From the NCBI RefSeq assembly GCF_026168105.1, contig NZ_LBMW01000068.1, positions 1-33,776 on the forward strand: DNA of 33,776 nt, read 5' to 3'. The notes beneath the pieces are model-generated. The model saw only the letters and a program-made list of their open reading frames with translations. It was not told where the DNA came from and searched no databases. Position numbers and translations under genes: made by a program. Position 1 is the first letter of the stretch. Each line of letters begins with the position of its first letter. Below, piece by piece: positions 8,265-16,213 of the stretch. Source of the stretch: Streptomyces hygroscopicus (GTDB taxonomy: Bacteria > Actinomycetota > Actinomycetes > Streptomycetales > Streptomycetaceae).

Positions 8265-8454
8265 ACCACCGGGACCACGGCGGAGCGGCGCGCCGGTGGT
8301 CTCCCTCAGCCTCGGGAGCAGCTGCGTCTTCCGCTTCGGGAACAACGAGACGCGCACCCGCCTCCGGCAGGGCCTGATCCTGCGTGGCGACCGGGTGAGT
8401 GTCACCTGCGCGGGACCGGCCTTGTCGCCACCCCCGACGCGGCGTTCCGGCTGA
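8265..8454 (+). pseudogene. alkB remnant (2-oxoglutarate/Fe(II) DNA dioxygenase fragment)
   Basis: In the frame beginning at 8290 the DNA encodes PVVSLSLGSSCVFRFGN then ETRTR, the conserved core strand region of actinobacterial AlkB, followed by a weaker LRGD match and a stop at 8452-8454. A preceding HRDH in another frame may be the remains of the HxD iron ligand motif. About 60 of roughly 215 codons remain, there is no start or downstream His/Arg set, and the frame is broken. In many streptomycetes alkB lies beside ada-alkA, so this looks like a deletion that joined the end of alkA to the middle of alkB. No product is expected. Confidence 0.7.
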
Positions 8455-8632
8455 CGGGCACACACACCAGGGGTATGTCAGCCTCATCTCAGAGTCGGCT
8501 GACACGGTGGGGAGAACGAGAGCCGCTGTGGTGCGACGGAGCCTGTGACAGTGCACCGGCATCGCGTGGCCGCATCCGCTGATCCCCCATGAGAAGCATC
8601 CCTCCCCGGTACCGGCGAAAGGTCTGCTGCCC
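8455..8632. other. Upstream region of second P450
   Basis: No gene is visible here. The stretch follows the alkB remnant and should hold the promoter for the P450 and pyrrole genes. The one clear element is the inverted repeat at 8476-8504. Confidence 0.5.
8476..8504. promoter_or_regulatory. 8-bp inverted repeat, possible operator
   Basis: TGTCAGCC (8476-8483) and its exact complement GGCTGACA (8497-8504) flank a 13-base spacer, about 130 bp before the P450 start at 8633. The arms contain GCTGACA, identical to the middle heptamer of the proposed SARP site at 29158-29164, but here the copies are inverted rather than direct. It could be an operator for this operon or a weak terminator. Confidence 0.4.
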
Positions 8633-9829
8633 GTGTCTGCTCAGCCACCGCACCTGACGTATCCGGTCCAGCGAGCAACGGTCACCGATCCACCGAAGGA
8701 GTACGCGCGGCTCCAGAAGGAGGCGCCGGTGTGCCCCATCACCCTGGCCACGGGATTCCCGGCGTTGTTCGTCACCGCGTACGACGACGTCAAAACCGTG
8801 CTGTCCGATCCGCGCTTCAGCCGCGACGCGCTGTTCGAGCCCGGTGCCCCGCGCGCACAGCTGGCCGAGCCCGACCAGGACAGCATCATCAGCATCGATC
8901 CGCCGCGGCACTCCCGACTGCGCGGCCTCATCAACCGGGAGTTCAGCCGGCGCCGGGTCGAGGGCATGCGATCTGAGATCGAGCAGCATGTGTCCAAGCT
9001 CCTCGACGCGATGGAGACCAAGGGACCGCCGGGCGATCTGAACGAACTGCTGGGGCGGCCGCTGGCCTTGCAGGTCATCTGCGACCTGCTGGGAGTGCCC
9101 TACGCCGACCACATCAGGTTCGGCCGATGGTGCGACCACTTCATGTCGTACGCGAAGTACCCGCTGACGGAAGTCGGCCGGGCCAACACCGAGATGCGTA
9201 CGTATCTGGCCGATCTGGTCGAGGCCAAACGGCAGGACCCCGATGAGGACCTGCTGAGCGCCCTCGTGCACGCTCGGGACAGTGAGGGAGCGCTGACGGA
9301 GAACGAGCTGGTGAGCCTCGGCGTGATCCTGCTTCTCGCGGGCCACGACACCACGGTGACCGCGCTGGGCGGTGGTGTGATCACGCTGTTGCGCAACCCG
9401 GAGACGCTCGCAGAGCTGCGCCGCGATCCCTCACTGATCCCACGGGCCATCGAGGAACTGCTGCGGCTGAACGAGCCCGGCGACGGCTCGTTCCTGCGTA
9501 TCGCGACCGAGGACATCGAACTGCGCGGCGGGCAGGTGGCGGCGGGCAGCGCGGTCGTCGCCTCCATCAGCACGGCGAACCGCGACCCCTCGGTGTTCCC
9601 GGAGCCGGAACGGCTCGACATACACCGCGAGAGCAACCCGCACATTGCGTTCGGTTTCGGCACGCATTTCTGCGTCGGATCCTCGCTCGCCCGCATCGAA
9701 CTGGAGAGCGCGCTGGGCGCACTTCTCCGGCGCTTCCCGGATCTGCGCCTCGCGGTGCCCTTCGAGGATCTGCGCTGGCGCTCGTACGCCCATCTCGGCG
9801 GTATCGAGGAGCTACCCGTCACTTGGTAG
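8633..9829 (+). CDS. Cytochrome P450
   Basis: The predicted protein is 398 aa, full length for a soluble bacterial P450. It has the helix C motif PPRHSRLR (about 90-97), the I-helix AGHDTT (236-241), ExxR at E275-R278, and the haem-binding motif FGFGTHFCVG with C347 as thiolate ligand. It needs an external ferredoxin and reductase, none of which is in the window. The GTG at 8633 follows AAAGG by about ten bases and gives a normal N-terminus. It begins the run of pyrrole genes, 48 bp before the oxidase gene, so oxidation of a carrier-bound or finished pyrrole/alkyl group is likely but unproven. It is not a close copy of the frameshifted P450. Confidence 0.92.
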   Translation: MSAQPPHLTYPVQRATVTDPPKEYARLQKEAPVCPITLATGFPALFVTAYDDVKTVLSDPRFSRDALFEPGAPRAQLAEPDQDSIISIDPPRHSRLRGLINREFSRRRVEGMRSEIEQHVSKLLDAMETKGPPGDLNELLGRPLALQVICDLLGVPYADHIRFGRWCDHFMSYAKYPLTEVGRANTEMRTYLADLVEAKRQDPDEDLLSALVHARDSEGALTENELVSLGVILLLAGHDTTVTALGGGVITLLRNPETLAELRRDPSLIPRAIEELLRLNEPGDGSFLRIATEDIELRGGQVAAGSAVVASISTANRDPSVFPEPERLDIHRESNPHIAFGFGTHFCVGSSLARIELESALGALLRRFPDLRLAVPFEDLRWRSYAHLGGIEELPVTW

Positions 9830-9877
9830 AGCCGGCCGCCCTCCGCCCAGGTACTTCCCGTCCTACAGCGAGGTCCG

Positions 9878-11011
9878 ATGTTTCTGGATTGGCAGCCCGA
9901 TCAGTCCAAGGAGTACGACGACATGCTCTCGGCCGTGCGGGAGCGCTTCGATCAGCCGCACCCTCCGGAAGGCGGGCTGCGGGACCTCTGGCGGCACTGC
10001 GGTGAGCTGGGGCTGCTGGGGCTCTGCGTGCCGGTCGATCACGGCGGAGGCGGCAGGTCCGCACTGGACACCGCGCATCTGATCGAGGCCTTCGGCCGGG
10101 GCTGTGCCGACACCGGACTGGTCTTCGCCGCGAGCGCCCATCAGTTCGCCTGCGCCGTCCCGATCTCGGCCTACGCCCAGGCCGAGGTGCGGCAGCGGTT
10201 GTTGCCGGCCCTGTGCGCCGGCACGTTCATCGCCGCCAATGCCATGACGGAGCCCGAGGCGGGCTCGGACATCTCCGCGATGTCCGCCCGAGCGGTGCGC
10301 GACGGCGACGGGTATGTGTTGACCGGGGTGAAGTCCTGGGCCAGCAACGCTCCGGAAGCGGATGTCTTCGTCACCTACGCCGTGACAGATCCGAAAGCGG
10401 GATTCCTCGGTGTCTCGGCCTTCGTCGTCGAGCGGGACACGGCCGACCTGTTCGTTGACGGGCCGTTCGAGAAAATGGGTCTCGACACGTGCAAGGCCGG
10501 ATCGGTCCGGTTCGAGGGATGCCGGGTGCCGGCACGCAACCTCCTCGGCGCGGAGGGGGAAGGCAGTGCGATCTTCCAGCACTCGATGGCGTGGGAACGC
10601 GCCTGCCTGTTCGCCGGCTACATCGGCCTGATGGACCGGCTGCTCGAACGGTGCGTGGCCCATGCCCGTGAGCGCCGCCAATTCGGCCGCCGTATCGCCG
10701 AGTTCCAGGCGGTGTCCCACCGGATCGCCGACATGAAGCTCCGGCTCGAAGCCGGTCGGATGCTGCTCTATCGGGCCTGTTTCCGGCTCGACCGGGACGA
10801 GGCCCAGCCCTTGGACAGCGCGCTGTCCAAGCTCGCGATATCGGAGGCTGCCGTCCAGGCGGCAGTCGACGCGATTCAGATCTTCGGATCGCGCGGCTAT
10901 CTGGTCAGTGAGGGGCTCGAAGGCATCCTGCGAGACGTGATACCCGCAAAGCTCTTTTCCGGGACGTCCGAGATCCAGCATGAACTCATCGCGAAGGGGC
11001 TCGGGTTGTGA
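9878..11011 (+). CDS. Prolyl-carrier-protein oxidase, acyl-CoA dehydrogenase family (RedW/PltE/CloN3-like)
   Basis: The predicted protein is 377 aa with the acyl-CoA dehydrogenase fold: NAMTEPEAGSD (about 121-131, FAD binding), the R-R-QFGRRIAEFQ segment, and FSGTSEIQ near the C-terminus. The residue before GTSEIQ is Ser, not Glu, so the catalytic base is probably E240 in AWERACLFAG, the arrangement of isovaleryl-CoA dehydrogenase. Next door are a proline-type adenylating enzyme and a carrier protein. That trio matches the prodigiosin, pyoluteorin and clorobiocin sets in which this flavoenzyme converts L-prolyl-S-PCP to pyrrole-2-carboxyl-S-PCP. Start ATG 9878 has GCGAGG upstream. The stop overlaps the next start (GTGA). 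Confidence 0.88.
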   Translation: MFLDWQPDQSKEYDDMLSAVRERFDQPHPPEGGLRDLWRHCGELGLLGLCVPVDHGGGGRSALDTAHLIEAFGRGCADTGLVFAASAHQFACAVPISAYAQAEVRQRLLPALCAGTFIAANAMTEPEAGSDISAMSARAVRDGDGYVLTGVKSWASNAPEADVFVTYAVTDPKAGFLGVSAFVVERDTADLFVDGPFEKMGLDTCKAGSVRFEGCRVPARNLLGAEGEGSAIFQHSMAWERACLFAGYIGLMDRLLERCVAHARERRQFGRRIAEFQAVSHRIADMKLRLEAGRMLLYRACFRLDRDEAQPLDSALSKLAISEAAVQAAVDAIQIFGSRGYLVSEGLEGILRDVIPAKLFSGTSEIQHELIAKGLGL

Positions 11012-12492
11012 ACCTGGCGTCACTGGTCAGCGACAGCGCGCGCCGTGCCGGCGGCAACCTTGCCGTCGTGGGGCCGGACCACTCGGTCACCTACAGCGAG
11101 CTCGACCGGGCCGCGGACACGCTCGCCCACCTGCTCCGGGACAGCGGCGTGCAGCGAACCGAGCGGGTGGTGATCTGGCTGGACAAGTCGGTCACCGCGG
11201 TCGCCGTCATGCAGGCGGTGCTGCGTCTTGCCGCCGTCTATGTACCGGTGGACGGTTCGGGGCCGTCGCGGCGGACCGCGCAGATCGCGCGGGGATGCTC
11301 CGCGATGGTGATCGTCACCGATTCCCGGCGCGCGGCGGAGCTTCGGGAGTCGGGCGGTGAACTGCCCGAACTCCTGGTGCTCGACGGCCTTCCCGTGGCA
11401 GACGGCCGGGATCCGCTGCCCCTGGAACCGGTCGGGCCGGAGGACCTCGCCTACATTCTGTACACGTCCGGTTCGACAGGTGAGCCCAAGGGCGTGTGCA
11501 TCAGGCAGCGCAACGCCCTGGCGTTCATCGAATGGGCGGCCGCCGAGGTCGGGGCGACGAGCCGGGACCGCTTCGCCAACCACGCCCCGTTCGGCTTCGA
11601 CCTGTCGGTGCTGGACCTCTACGTGGCCTTCCGGGCCGGCGCGTCCGTACATCTCATCCCGTCGGAGATGGCCTACGCCCCGCAGCAGCTCTGCGAGTTC
11701 CTGCTGGCCGAGCGGATCACCATCTGGTACTCGGTGCCTTCGGTCCTCATTCTGATGATCCGGGACGGAGGTCTGTGCGAAGGGACGCGGCCCCCGTGGC
11801 TGCGTGTACTGCTCTTCGCCGGTGAACCGTTCGCGGTGGACTACCTGGCCGCGCTGTACCGGCACTTGGAGGGTGTCCGGTTCCTGAATCTGTACGGCCC
11901 GACCGAGACCAACGTCTGCACCTTCCACGAGGTGACCGCATCGGACATCGCGGGTGGTGAGGCCGTGCCGATCGGCCGGGCCTGTTCGGGCGACGAGGTG
12001 TGGGCGACCACCCCCGACGGGCGGCGAGCCGGTGCGGGCGAGGAGGGCGAACTCGTAGTGGACGGGCCCACCGTGATGGCGGGCTACTGGGGCCGGGGCG
12101 CGCATCGGGGCCCCTATCGGACCGGTGACATCGTCCGGGTGCGCGCGGACGGCGGGTTCGAGTACCGCGGCCGGCTCGATCACATGGTCAAGGTGCGCGG
12201 ACACCGGGTGGAGCTCGGTGAGATCGAGGCGTGTCTGGGCCGGCACCCGGCAGTGGGCGAGGCGGCCGTGCTCGTGGACGGAACCGGCATGGCGGCGCGG
12301 ATCGTCGCCGTCGTGGTCCCGGTCGGCCCGCCCCCGGGACTGCTGGCACTGAAGCGGCACTGCGCCGAGCGGCTGCCCCGGTACATGATTCCCGACTCGG
12401 TCCTGACGGTGGACGAACTGCCGCGCACCCGGAACGGAAAGACCGATCGGCAGGCGCTGCGGGACAACCTGCTCCAGCCGTCGGGCCGCTGA
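11008..12492 (+). CDS. L-proline:carrier-protein adenylating enzyme (RedM/PltF/CloN4-like)
   Basis: The predicted protein is 494 aa, a stand-alone adenylation domain with YTSGSTGEPKG (A3), NLYGPTETN (A5), YRTGD (A7) and NGKTD (A10, Lys). Reading the substrate pocket against the GrsA positions gives D-L-L-Y-L-A-L-V-C plus the A10 Lys. As I recall, this is the code reported for the proline-activating enzymes RedM and PltF. It would make prolyl-AMP from L-proline and ATP and load the carrier protein encoded next. The GTG at 11008 overlaps the oxidase stop codon, so translation is coupled. No condensation domain is attached, consistent with an initiation enzyme rather than an assembly-line NRPS. 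Confidence 0.9.
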   Translation: MNLASLVSDSARRAGGNLAVVGPDHSVTYSELDRAADTLAHLLRDSGVQRTERVVIWLDKSVTAVAVMQAVLRLAAVYVPVDGSGPSRRTAQIARGCSAMVIVTDSRRAAELRESGGELPELLVLDGLPVADGRDPLPLEPVGPEDLAYILYTSGSTGEPKGVCIRQRNALAFIEWAAAEVGATSRDRFANHAPFGFDLSVLDLYVAFRAGASVHLIPSEMAYAPQQLCEFLLAERITIWYSVPSVLILMIRDGGLCEGTRPPWLRVLLFAGEPFAVDYLAALYRHLEGVRFLNLYGPTETNVCTFHEVTASDIAGGEAVPIGRACSGDEVWATTPDGRRAGAGEEGELVVDGPTVMAGYWGRGAHRGPYRTGDIVRVRADGGFEYRGRLDHMVKVRGHRVELGEIEACLGRHPAVGEAAVLVDGTGMAARIVAVVVPVGPPPGLLALKRHCAERLPRYMIPDSVLTVDELPRTRNGKTDRQALRDNLLQPSGR

Positions 12493-12531
12493 GCTGCATC
12501 TCCGAACCCAGGGAAAGGAAAAACCGCTCGT

Positions 12532-12798
12532 ATGGAACTCGCTGCGGTGATGGAAGAAATTGACGCCTACATCCGAAAGGAATTCCTGGACGGGGACTCC
12601 TCGGTCGAACTGACTCCCTCTTCCCCGCTCCTTGAATGGGGAATCCTCAACTCCATGAACACGACAAGGCTCGCTTCCTTCGTGCGTGAACGGTACGACG
12701 TGACCGTGTCGGCGCAAGCCATGCGCACGAAGAACTTCCGCACGATCGAGAGCGTGGCGCTCATGGTGCTCGAACTGCGGGACGGACCGGCGGTCTGA
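12532..12798 (+). CDS. Peptidyl carrier protein for prolyl/pyrrolyl (RedO/PltL/CloN5-like)
   Basis: The predicted protein is 88 aa, about the length of PltL. The phosphopantetheine attachment site is Ser41 in WGILNSMNT, the motif of proline-accepting stand-alone carrier proteins rather than the usual DSL of fatty-acid ACPs. It would hold proline during oxidation to pyrrole and pass pyrrole-2-carboxylate to an acyltransferase. The ATG at 12532 is preceded by AAAGGAAA. It sits 39 bp after the adenylating enzyme and 42 bp before the KAS III-like gene. No phosphopantetheinyl transferase is in the window, so one from elsewhere must activate it. Confidence 0.9.
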   Translation: MELAAVMEEIDAYIRKEFLDGDSSVELTPSSPLLEWGILNSMNTTRLASFVRERYDVTVSAQAMRTKNFRTIESVALMVLELRDGPAV

Positions 12799-12840
12799 CC
12801 GGACGGCTCGGGACTCATTCCACAGAGGGAGTTGACACCT

Positions 12841-13905
12841 GTGCGCTGGAACGACATCTACATCGCCGGCCTGGGAACCCGTCTGCCATCGCCGGAGCCG
12901 GCGGAGGCGGCCGTCTCCGAAGGCCGGTACTCCTCACAGGAGTTCAAGGACAACGAGCTGATATCGGCTCTGGTGAGCGACGGGGAACCGGCCGTCGACA
13001 TGGCGGCGGCCGCCGGACGGCAGGCGCTGGCCCGCAGCGGCTGTTCCGCCGCCGACATCGCGCTGCTGCTGCACGCCCACACCTACCACCAGGGCGAGGA
13101 CCTGTGGACACCCGCCACCTACGTCCAGCGGCGGACCGTCGGCGGCGATGCGCCGTCGATCCAGCTGAACCACGCCTGCGACGGCGGAATGGTCTCACTG
13201 CACCTGGCGATCCCATATCTGCTTGCGGGGCCGGCAGGGGCGGCGGCACTGCTGACCACGGGCGATCGTTTCTGCCCTCCCGGGTTCGACCGATGGAGCA
13301 GTGACATCGGACTGGCCTTCGGGGACGGCGGTACGGCCATGGTGGCAGCCCGTGGCGGCGGCATCGCGCGGATCCTCGCCACCCACTCCTCGTCGGACCC
13401 CTACTTCGAAGAGCTGTACCGGGACACCGAACGCGGGTTCACCGACGCTCCTCACCTCGCCGGAACGCCGCTGGATCTGCGCGGCCGCAAGATCCGTTTC
13501 GCGCAGCGCGAGGGCGTGGACACCGTGATCGACAGGCTCTCGACGGCTCTCGTCGAGAATGTGCAGCAGGTACTCGACGACGCCGACGTCGGAATGGACC
13601 AGATGGCCAAGCTGGTCCTTCCGAACCTCGGAAAGCCATTGCTGAGCTGGCAGTTGCTCGCGCCCCTGAAGATCGACCTGGACCGCACGTTGTGGGAGTT
13701 CGGGCGGCGAACCAGTCACATCGGTGCCGGTGACCAGTTCGCGGGGCTGACGTACCTCTTCGAATCGGGTCAGCTGCGGCGCGGAGATCTCGTGCTGCTG
13801 GTAGGTGTCGGTATCGGCTACTGCTGGACGACGGCGGTGCTCCAGGTCCAGAGCGTTCCCGACTGGTCGGGGCCGAACGCCGAGACCTTGCGCGTGGTCG
13901 GGTGA
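12841..13905 (+). CDS. KAS III-like acyltransferase (CloN2/CerJ type)
   Basis: The predicted protein is 354 aa with a FabH-like thiolase fold. The nucleophile is C113 in NHACDGG. The other FabH catalytic motifs are replaced: the His-containing HQAN position reads PNLG, and the GNTSAAS region reads SHIGAGD. A decarboxylating condensation is therefore unlikely. Such KAS III relatives act as acyltransferases; CloN2 moves pyrrole-carboxylate between carrier proteins in aminocoumarin pathways and CerJ acylates sugars. Here it probably moves pyrrole-2-carboxyl from the carrier protein encoded upstream to another carrier (such as the ACP at 19854-20096) or to a hydroxyl. The GTG at 12841 is preferred because AGAGGGAG lies nine bases upstream; the TTG at 12832 has none. 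Its stop overlaps the next possible start. Confidence 0.8.
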   Translation: MRWNDIYIAGLGTRLPSPEPAEAAVSEGRYSSQEFKDNELISALVSDGEPAVDMAAAAGRQALARSGCSAADIALLLHAHTYHQGEDLWTPATYVQRRTVGGDAPSIQLNHACDGGMVSLHLAIPYLLAGPAGAAALLTTGDRFCPPGFDRWSSDIGLAFGDGGTAMVAARGGGIARILATHSSSDPYFEELYRDTERGFTDAPHLAGTPLDLRGRKIRFAQREGVDTVIDRLSTALVENVQQVLDDADVGMDQMAKLVLPNLGKPLLSWQLLAPLKIDLDRTLWEFGRRTSHIGAGDQFAGLTYLFESGQLRRGDLVLLVGVGIGYCWTTAVLQVQSVPDWSGPNAETLRVVG

Positions 13906-14609
13906 GGCGACGGATGAGGGGGAGCGTATCCACTGCGGTCATGGGGGAAGTGGACGATCCGAGCTGTCTGACCGAAGCCGAGGCACGAAAGCTGGTGGCG
14001 GAGTCCCCCTGGCGTCGCCTGGTCGTGATCGGAGACGGGGCCGCCAAGTGCGCGGGGCAGCCCGTCGCGGGATTCGGCTGCAAGCCCTGGGCGGACCGTG
14101 TCGCGGATGTTCTGCGCACGGTCTGTCCGGGGCTGGCGTACATCAATCTGGGCCGGCGCGATCTGCTGGCCGCAGATGTGCGCGCCCGCCAGGTTGCCAA
14201 GGCGCTCGCTCTCAAGCCCACCCTCGCGGTGATCGCCTGCGGCGGAACGGACGTGCTCGGCGACTCCTTCGACGCGTACGCCGTCGAGATCGAGCTGAGC
14301 CGGATGATCGGGCCACTGCGGGACACCGGGTGCGCGGTGCTGACAATGGGCGTACCGGACATGTCCTCCTCGGAGCCCGCACTGGCGCAGCGCAGGGCCG
14401 AAGTACGCTACCGGGTCCGGCTGCTGGCCGAGCGTACCGAGGCGATCTCGTTGCGACACGGAGCGCATTACGTGGACCTTGCCCGTCGGCCGGTGAGTCC
14501 CGGACCGAGCCCGTGGAGCTCGAACGCGCCGTATCTCAATGGTCGCGGCCACGCGATCGCGGCCGCAGCGGTGATCCAGAGTCTCGGTGTTCTGGACAAG
14601 TGCTCCTGA
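13902..14609 (+). CDS. SGNH-fold pseudoenzyme, paralogue of the 15495-16181 protein
   Basis: The predicted protein is up to 235 aa from GTG 13902 (overlapping the acyltransferase stop); ATG at 13914 is an equal candidate. It aligns along its whole length with the SGNH hydrolase of the facing operon (PWRRLVVIGD versus PWKRLAVVGD; INLGRRDL versus VNLGLRNL; GRGHAI versus ARGQAI). The catalytic residues are gone: GDS is GDG (Gly46), GGND is GGTD (Thr116), and DGLH is NAPY (Asn208, Tyr211). Only the block II Gly remains. It cannot be a normal esterase. A binding or scaffold role, perhaps as a heteromer with the intact paralogue, is the best guess. It ends the plus-strand pyrrole operon. Confidence 0.8.
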   Translation: MRRRMRGSVSTAVMGEVDDPSCLTEAEARKLVAESPWRRLVVIGDGAAKCAGQPVAGFGCKPWADRVADVLRTVCPGLAYINLGRRDLLAADVRARQVAKALALKPTLAVIACGGTDVLGDSFDAYAVEIELSRMIGPLRDTGCAVLTMGVPDMSSSEPALAQRRAEVRYRVRLLAERTEAISLRHGAHYVDLARRPVSPGPSPWSSNAPYLNGRGHAIAAAAVIQSLGVLDKCS

Positions 14610-14620
14610 CATGACACCGG

Positions 14621-14663
14621 GCCGCCGTACAACAGGCCCCGCCTCGGGCTGCTGTACGGCGGC
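14621..14663. terminator. Convergent bidirectional terminator
   Basis: A perfect 11-bp inverted repeat, GCCGCCGTACA (14621-14631) and TGTACGGCGGC (14653-14663), with further partial pairing inside, sits in the 57-bp gap between two converging genes. It can fold in both transcripts and is the natural end for the plus-strand pyrrole operon and the long minus-strand operon. Confidence 0.8.
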
Positions 14664-14666
14664 TGC

Positions 14667-15440
14667 TCAGGCAGATGCGTCGACGGCCCGCGGCGCGGCG
14701 AGCCGGTGCCGCGCCATCGCCAGGGCGGAGGCGGCGCGCAGCAGTCGGCTCAACTCGTCCGCGTCGTCCACGCTCAGCTCGCCGTAGGCAGGGGCCGCCA
14801 TCCGGTCGGTCAACTCCTCGGCCGCCGCCCGACGGGCGCGGGTCTCCCCGTCGATGAGGGGGTAGGGGCGCTCCCAGCCCAGGAACTCGGCACGCGCGAG
14901 CCCGTTGTCCCGGGTGAGCGTGGCCTCCAGCGGAGTCATCCCGGTGGCCAGCACCGCCGAGAGATGCAGGCCGCCACGGTGTTCTCGCAGCACATGGGCC
15001 AGTTGTGCCACCCGGGCAGGGGCGTCCTCGGGGCGGTCGACGTCCCGCCAGCCCGCGAACAGCGGGATGCCCGGGACGTCCGCCCGGTCGGCGACGATCT
15101 CCAGGAGCTCGGCGAGTCGGGCGGCGGACGAGAAGCCCGCCAGACAACGGCGTCCCCAGGCGCGGCAGGATTCCGCGTAACGGGCCGTGATCTCCGGCGC
15201 ATAGGCGGAACCCCGGCAGTGCCGACGGACGAATTCCAACGGGAAGAAGCCGAAGACCGCGGCGGTGACGTCCGGGCTCACCGGACCCAGGACACCGCCC
15301 CGCCCCCGGAAGTAGTACCCGAAACGGGACATGCCCATGTCCGCGGCGGCCTGCCGGGCCTCGGGGCTCTTCATGAAGGACCCGCCGAGGCTGCGCACGT
15401 CGTCCTTGGTCGCAGCCACGTACTTGTGCGAACCGGACAT
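14667..15440 (-). CDS. SalK/SCO6745-family protein of unknown function
   Basis: The predicted protein is 257 aa. It shows the pattern I know from the actinobacterial SCO6745 (SalK-like) family: G-x-YFRGRGGVLGPVSPDVTAA, then FGFFP, a mid-protein PLFAGWR segment, and LREHRGGLHLSAVLA. The family has no settled biochemical role and no recognisable catalytic motif; it occurs in many actinomycete clusters. ATG 15440 is chosen over the adjacent GTG 15443 because GAGAGG lies seven bases upstream. It is the last gene of the long minus-strand operon, 54 bp after the SGNH hydrolase gene. Confidence 0.65.
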   Translation of the reverse strand: MSGSHKYVAATKDDVRSLGGSFMKSPEARQAAADMGMSRFGYYFRGRGGVLGPVSPDVTAAVFGFFPLEFVRRHCRGSAYAPEITARYAESCRAWGRRCLAGFSSAARLAELLEIVADRADVPGIPLFAGWRDVDRPEDAPARVAQLAHVLREHRGGLHLSAVLATGMTPLEATLTRDNGLARAEFLGWERPYPLIDGETRARRAAAEELTDRMAAPAYGELSVDDADELSRLLRAASALAMARHRLAAPRAVDASA

Positions 15441-15494
15441 CACAGGGCCTCTCGTGGGCAGTTGTGGTCGCTGGTGTGTGAGACGCCGGCCTGT

Positions 15495-16181
15495 TCAGCG
15501 GGCCTGCAGGTGTCCCGCAAGACTCCGCACGATCTCGGCGCACAGGATGGCCTGGCCCCGCGCGTTGAGATGCAGGCCGTCGGAGCTGTAGATGTCCTCG
15601 GTGCCGGCGGGGTGCTTCGGGAGGTCCACATGGACGGCGCCCAGCCGTGCCGCCACCTGCTTGGTCCGCTCCGACCAGGCGGCGATGCGCTCGCTCATCG
15701 GCTTGCGGTACCGCTCGTCGACGTAGGGAGACACCGTGATGTCGAACAGGCCCGATGTCAGGACCGTGCAGCCGGCATCTCGCAACGGTGCGATGATGAG
15801 CGTCAGTTCGCTCTCGACCGCGTCGATGTCGAAGTGCCGCTGCAACATGTCGTTGCCTCCGCAGAACACGATGGCCAGGTCCGGCCGGAACTCCAGCGCG
15901 GGCGCCAGCTGTGTCTCGCGCACCTGAGCGGCGAAGAGGTTCCGCAGGCCCAGATTGACGGATTCGAGGTCCGGCCGAACGGCCCGCAGCTCCTGGACGA
16001 AGCGCTCACTCCACGGAAGGCAGCGGTACCCCTCGAACGCCTCGGTGACGCCCTCGGCGCCGCTGTCTCCCACTACGGCGAGACGCTTCCACGGAGCGTC
16101 GGCCAGTGCGCGAGCGGTCTCGCCCGGCGACAGCAGATAGGGGTCGTTGGCTTCGGCCGCGTATGTCGCTGTGTCTGTCAT
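15495..16181 (-). CDS. SGNH/GDSL-family hydrolase
   Basis: The predicted protein is 228 aa with all four SGNH blocks: S40 in VVGDSG, G78 in NLG, N110 in CGGND, and D201/H204 in SDGLH. No signal peptide is visible, so it should be cytoplasmic. Such enzymes are esterases, thioesterases or acyltransferases. In this setting it could release, transfer or trim an acyl group such as pyrrole-carboxylate or the fatty chain. ATG 16181 is supported by GGAGGAG eight bases upstream. Its paralogue at 13902-14609, at the end of the facing operon, has lost the same residues. It lies between the HAD phosphatase and SalK-like genes. Confidence 0.85.
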   Translation of the reverse strand: MTDTATYAAEANDPYLLSPGETARALADAPWKRLAVVGDSGAEGVTEAFEGYRCLPWSERFVQELRAVRPDLESVNLGLRNLFAAQVRETQLAPALEFRPDLAIVFCGGNDMLQRHFDIDAVESELTLIIAPLRDAGCTVLTSGLFDITVSPYVDERYRKPMSERIAAWSERTKQVAARLGAVHVDLPKHPAGTEDIYSSDGLHLNARGQAILCAEIVRSLAGHLQAR

Positions 16182-16213
16182 GTCGGACTCCTCCAGGGAC
16201 TCCATGAGAGAGA

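Noticed and set aside
8299..8454. Small intact gene after ada-alkA
   Set aside because: Its translation is a broken piece of AlkB, so a pseudogene remnant explains it better.
9878..12798. Non-ribosomal peptide assembly line
   Set aside because: The adenylation and carrier proteins stand alone and no condensation or thioesterase domain is present; a pyrrole-forming initiation module fits better.
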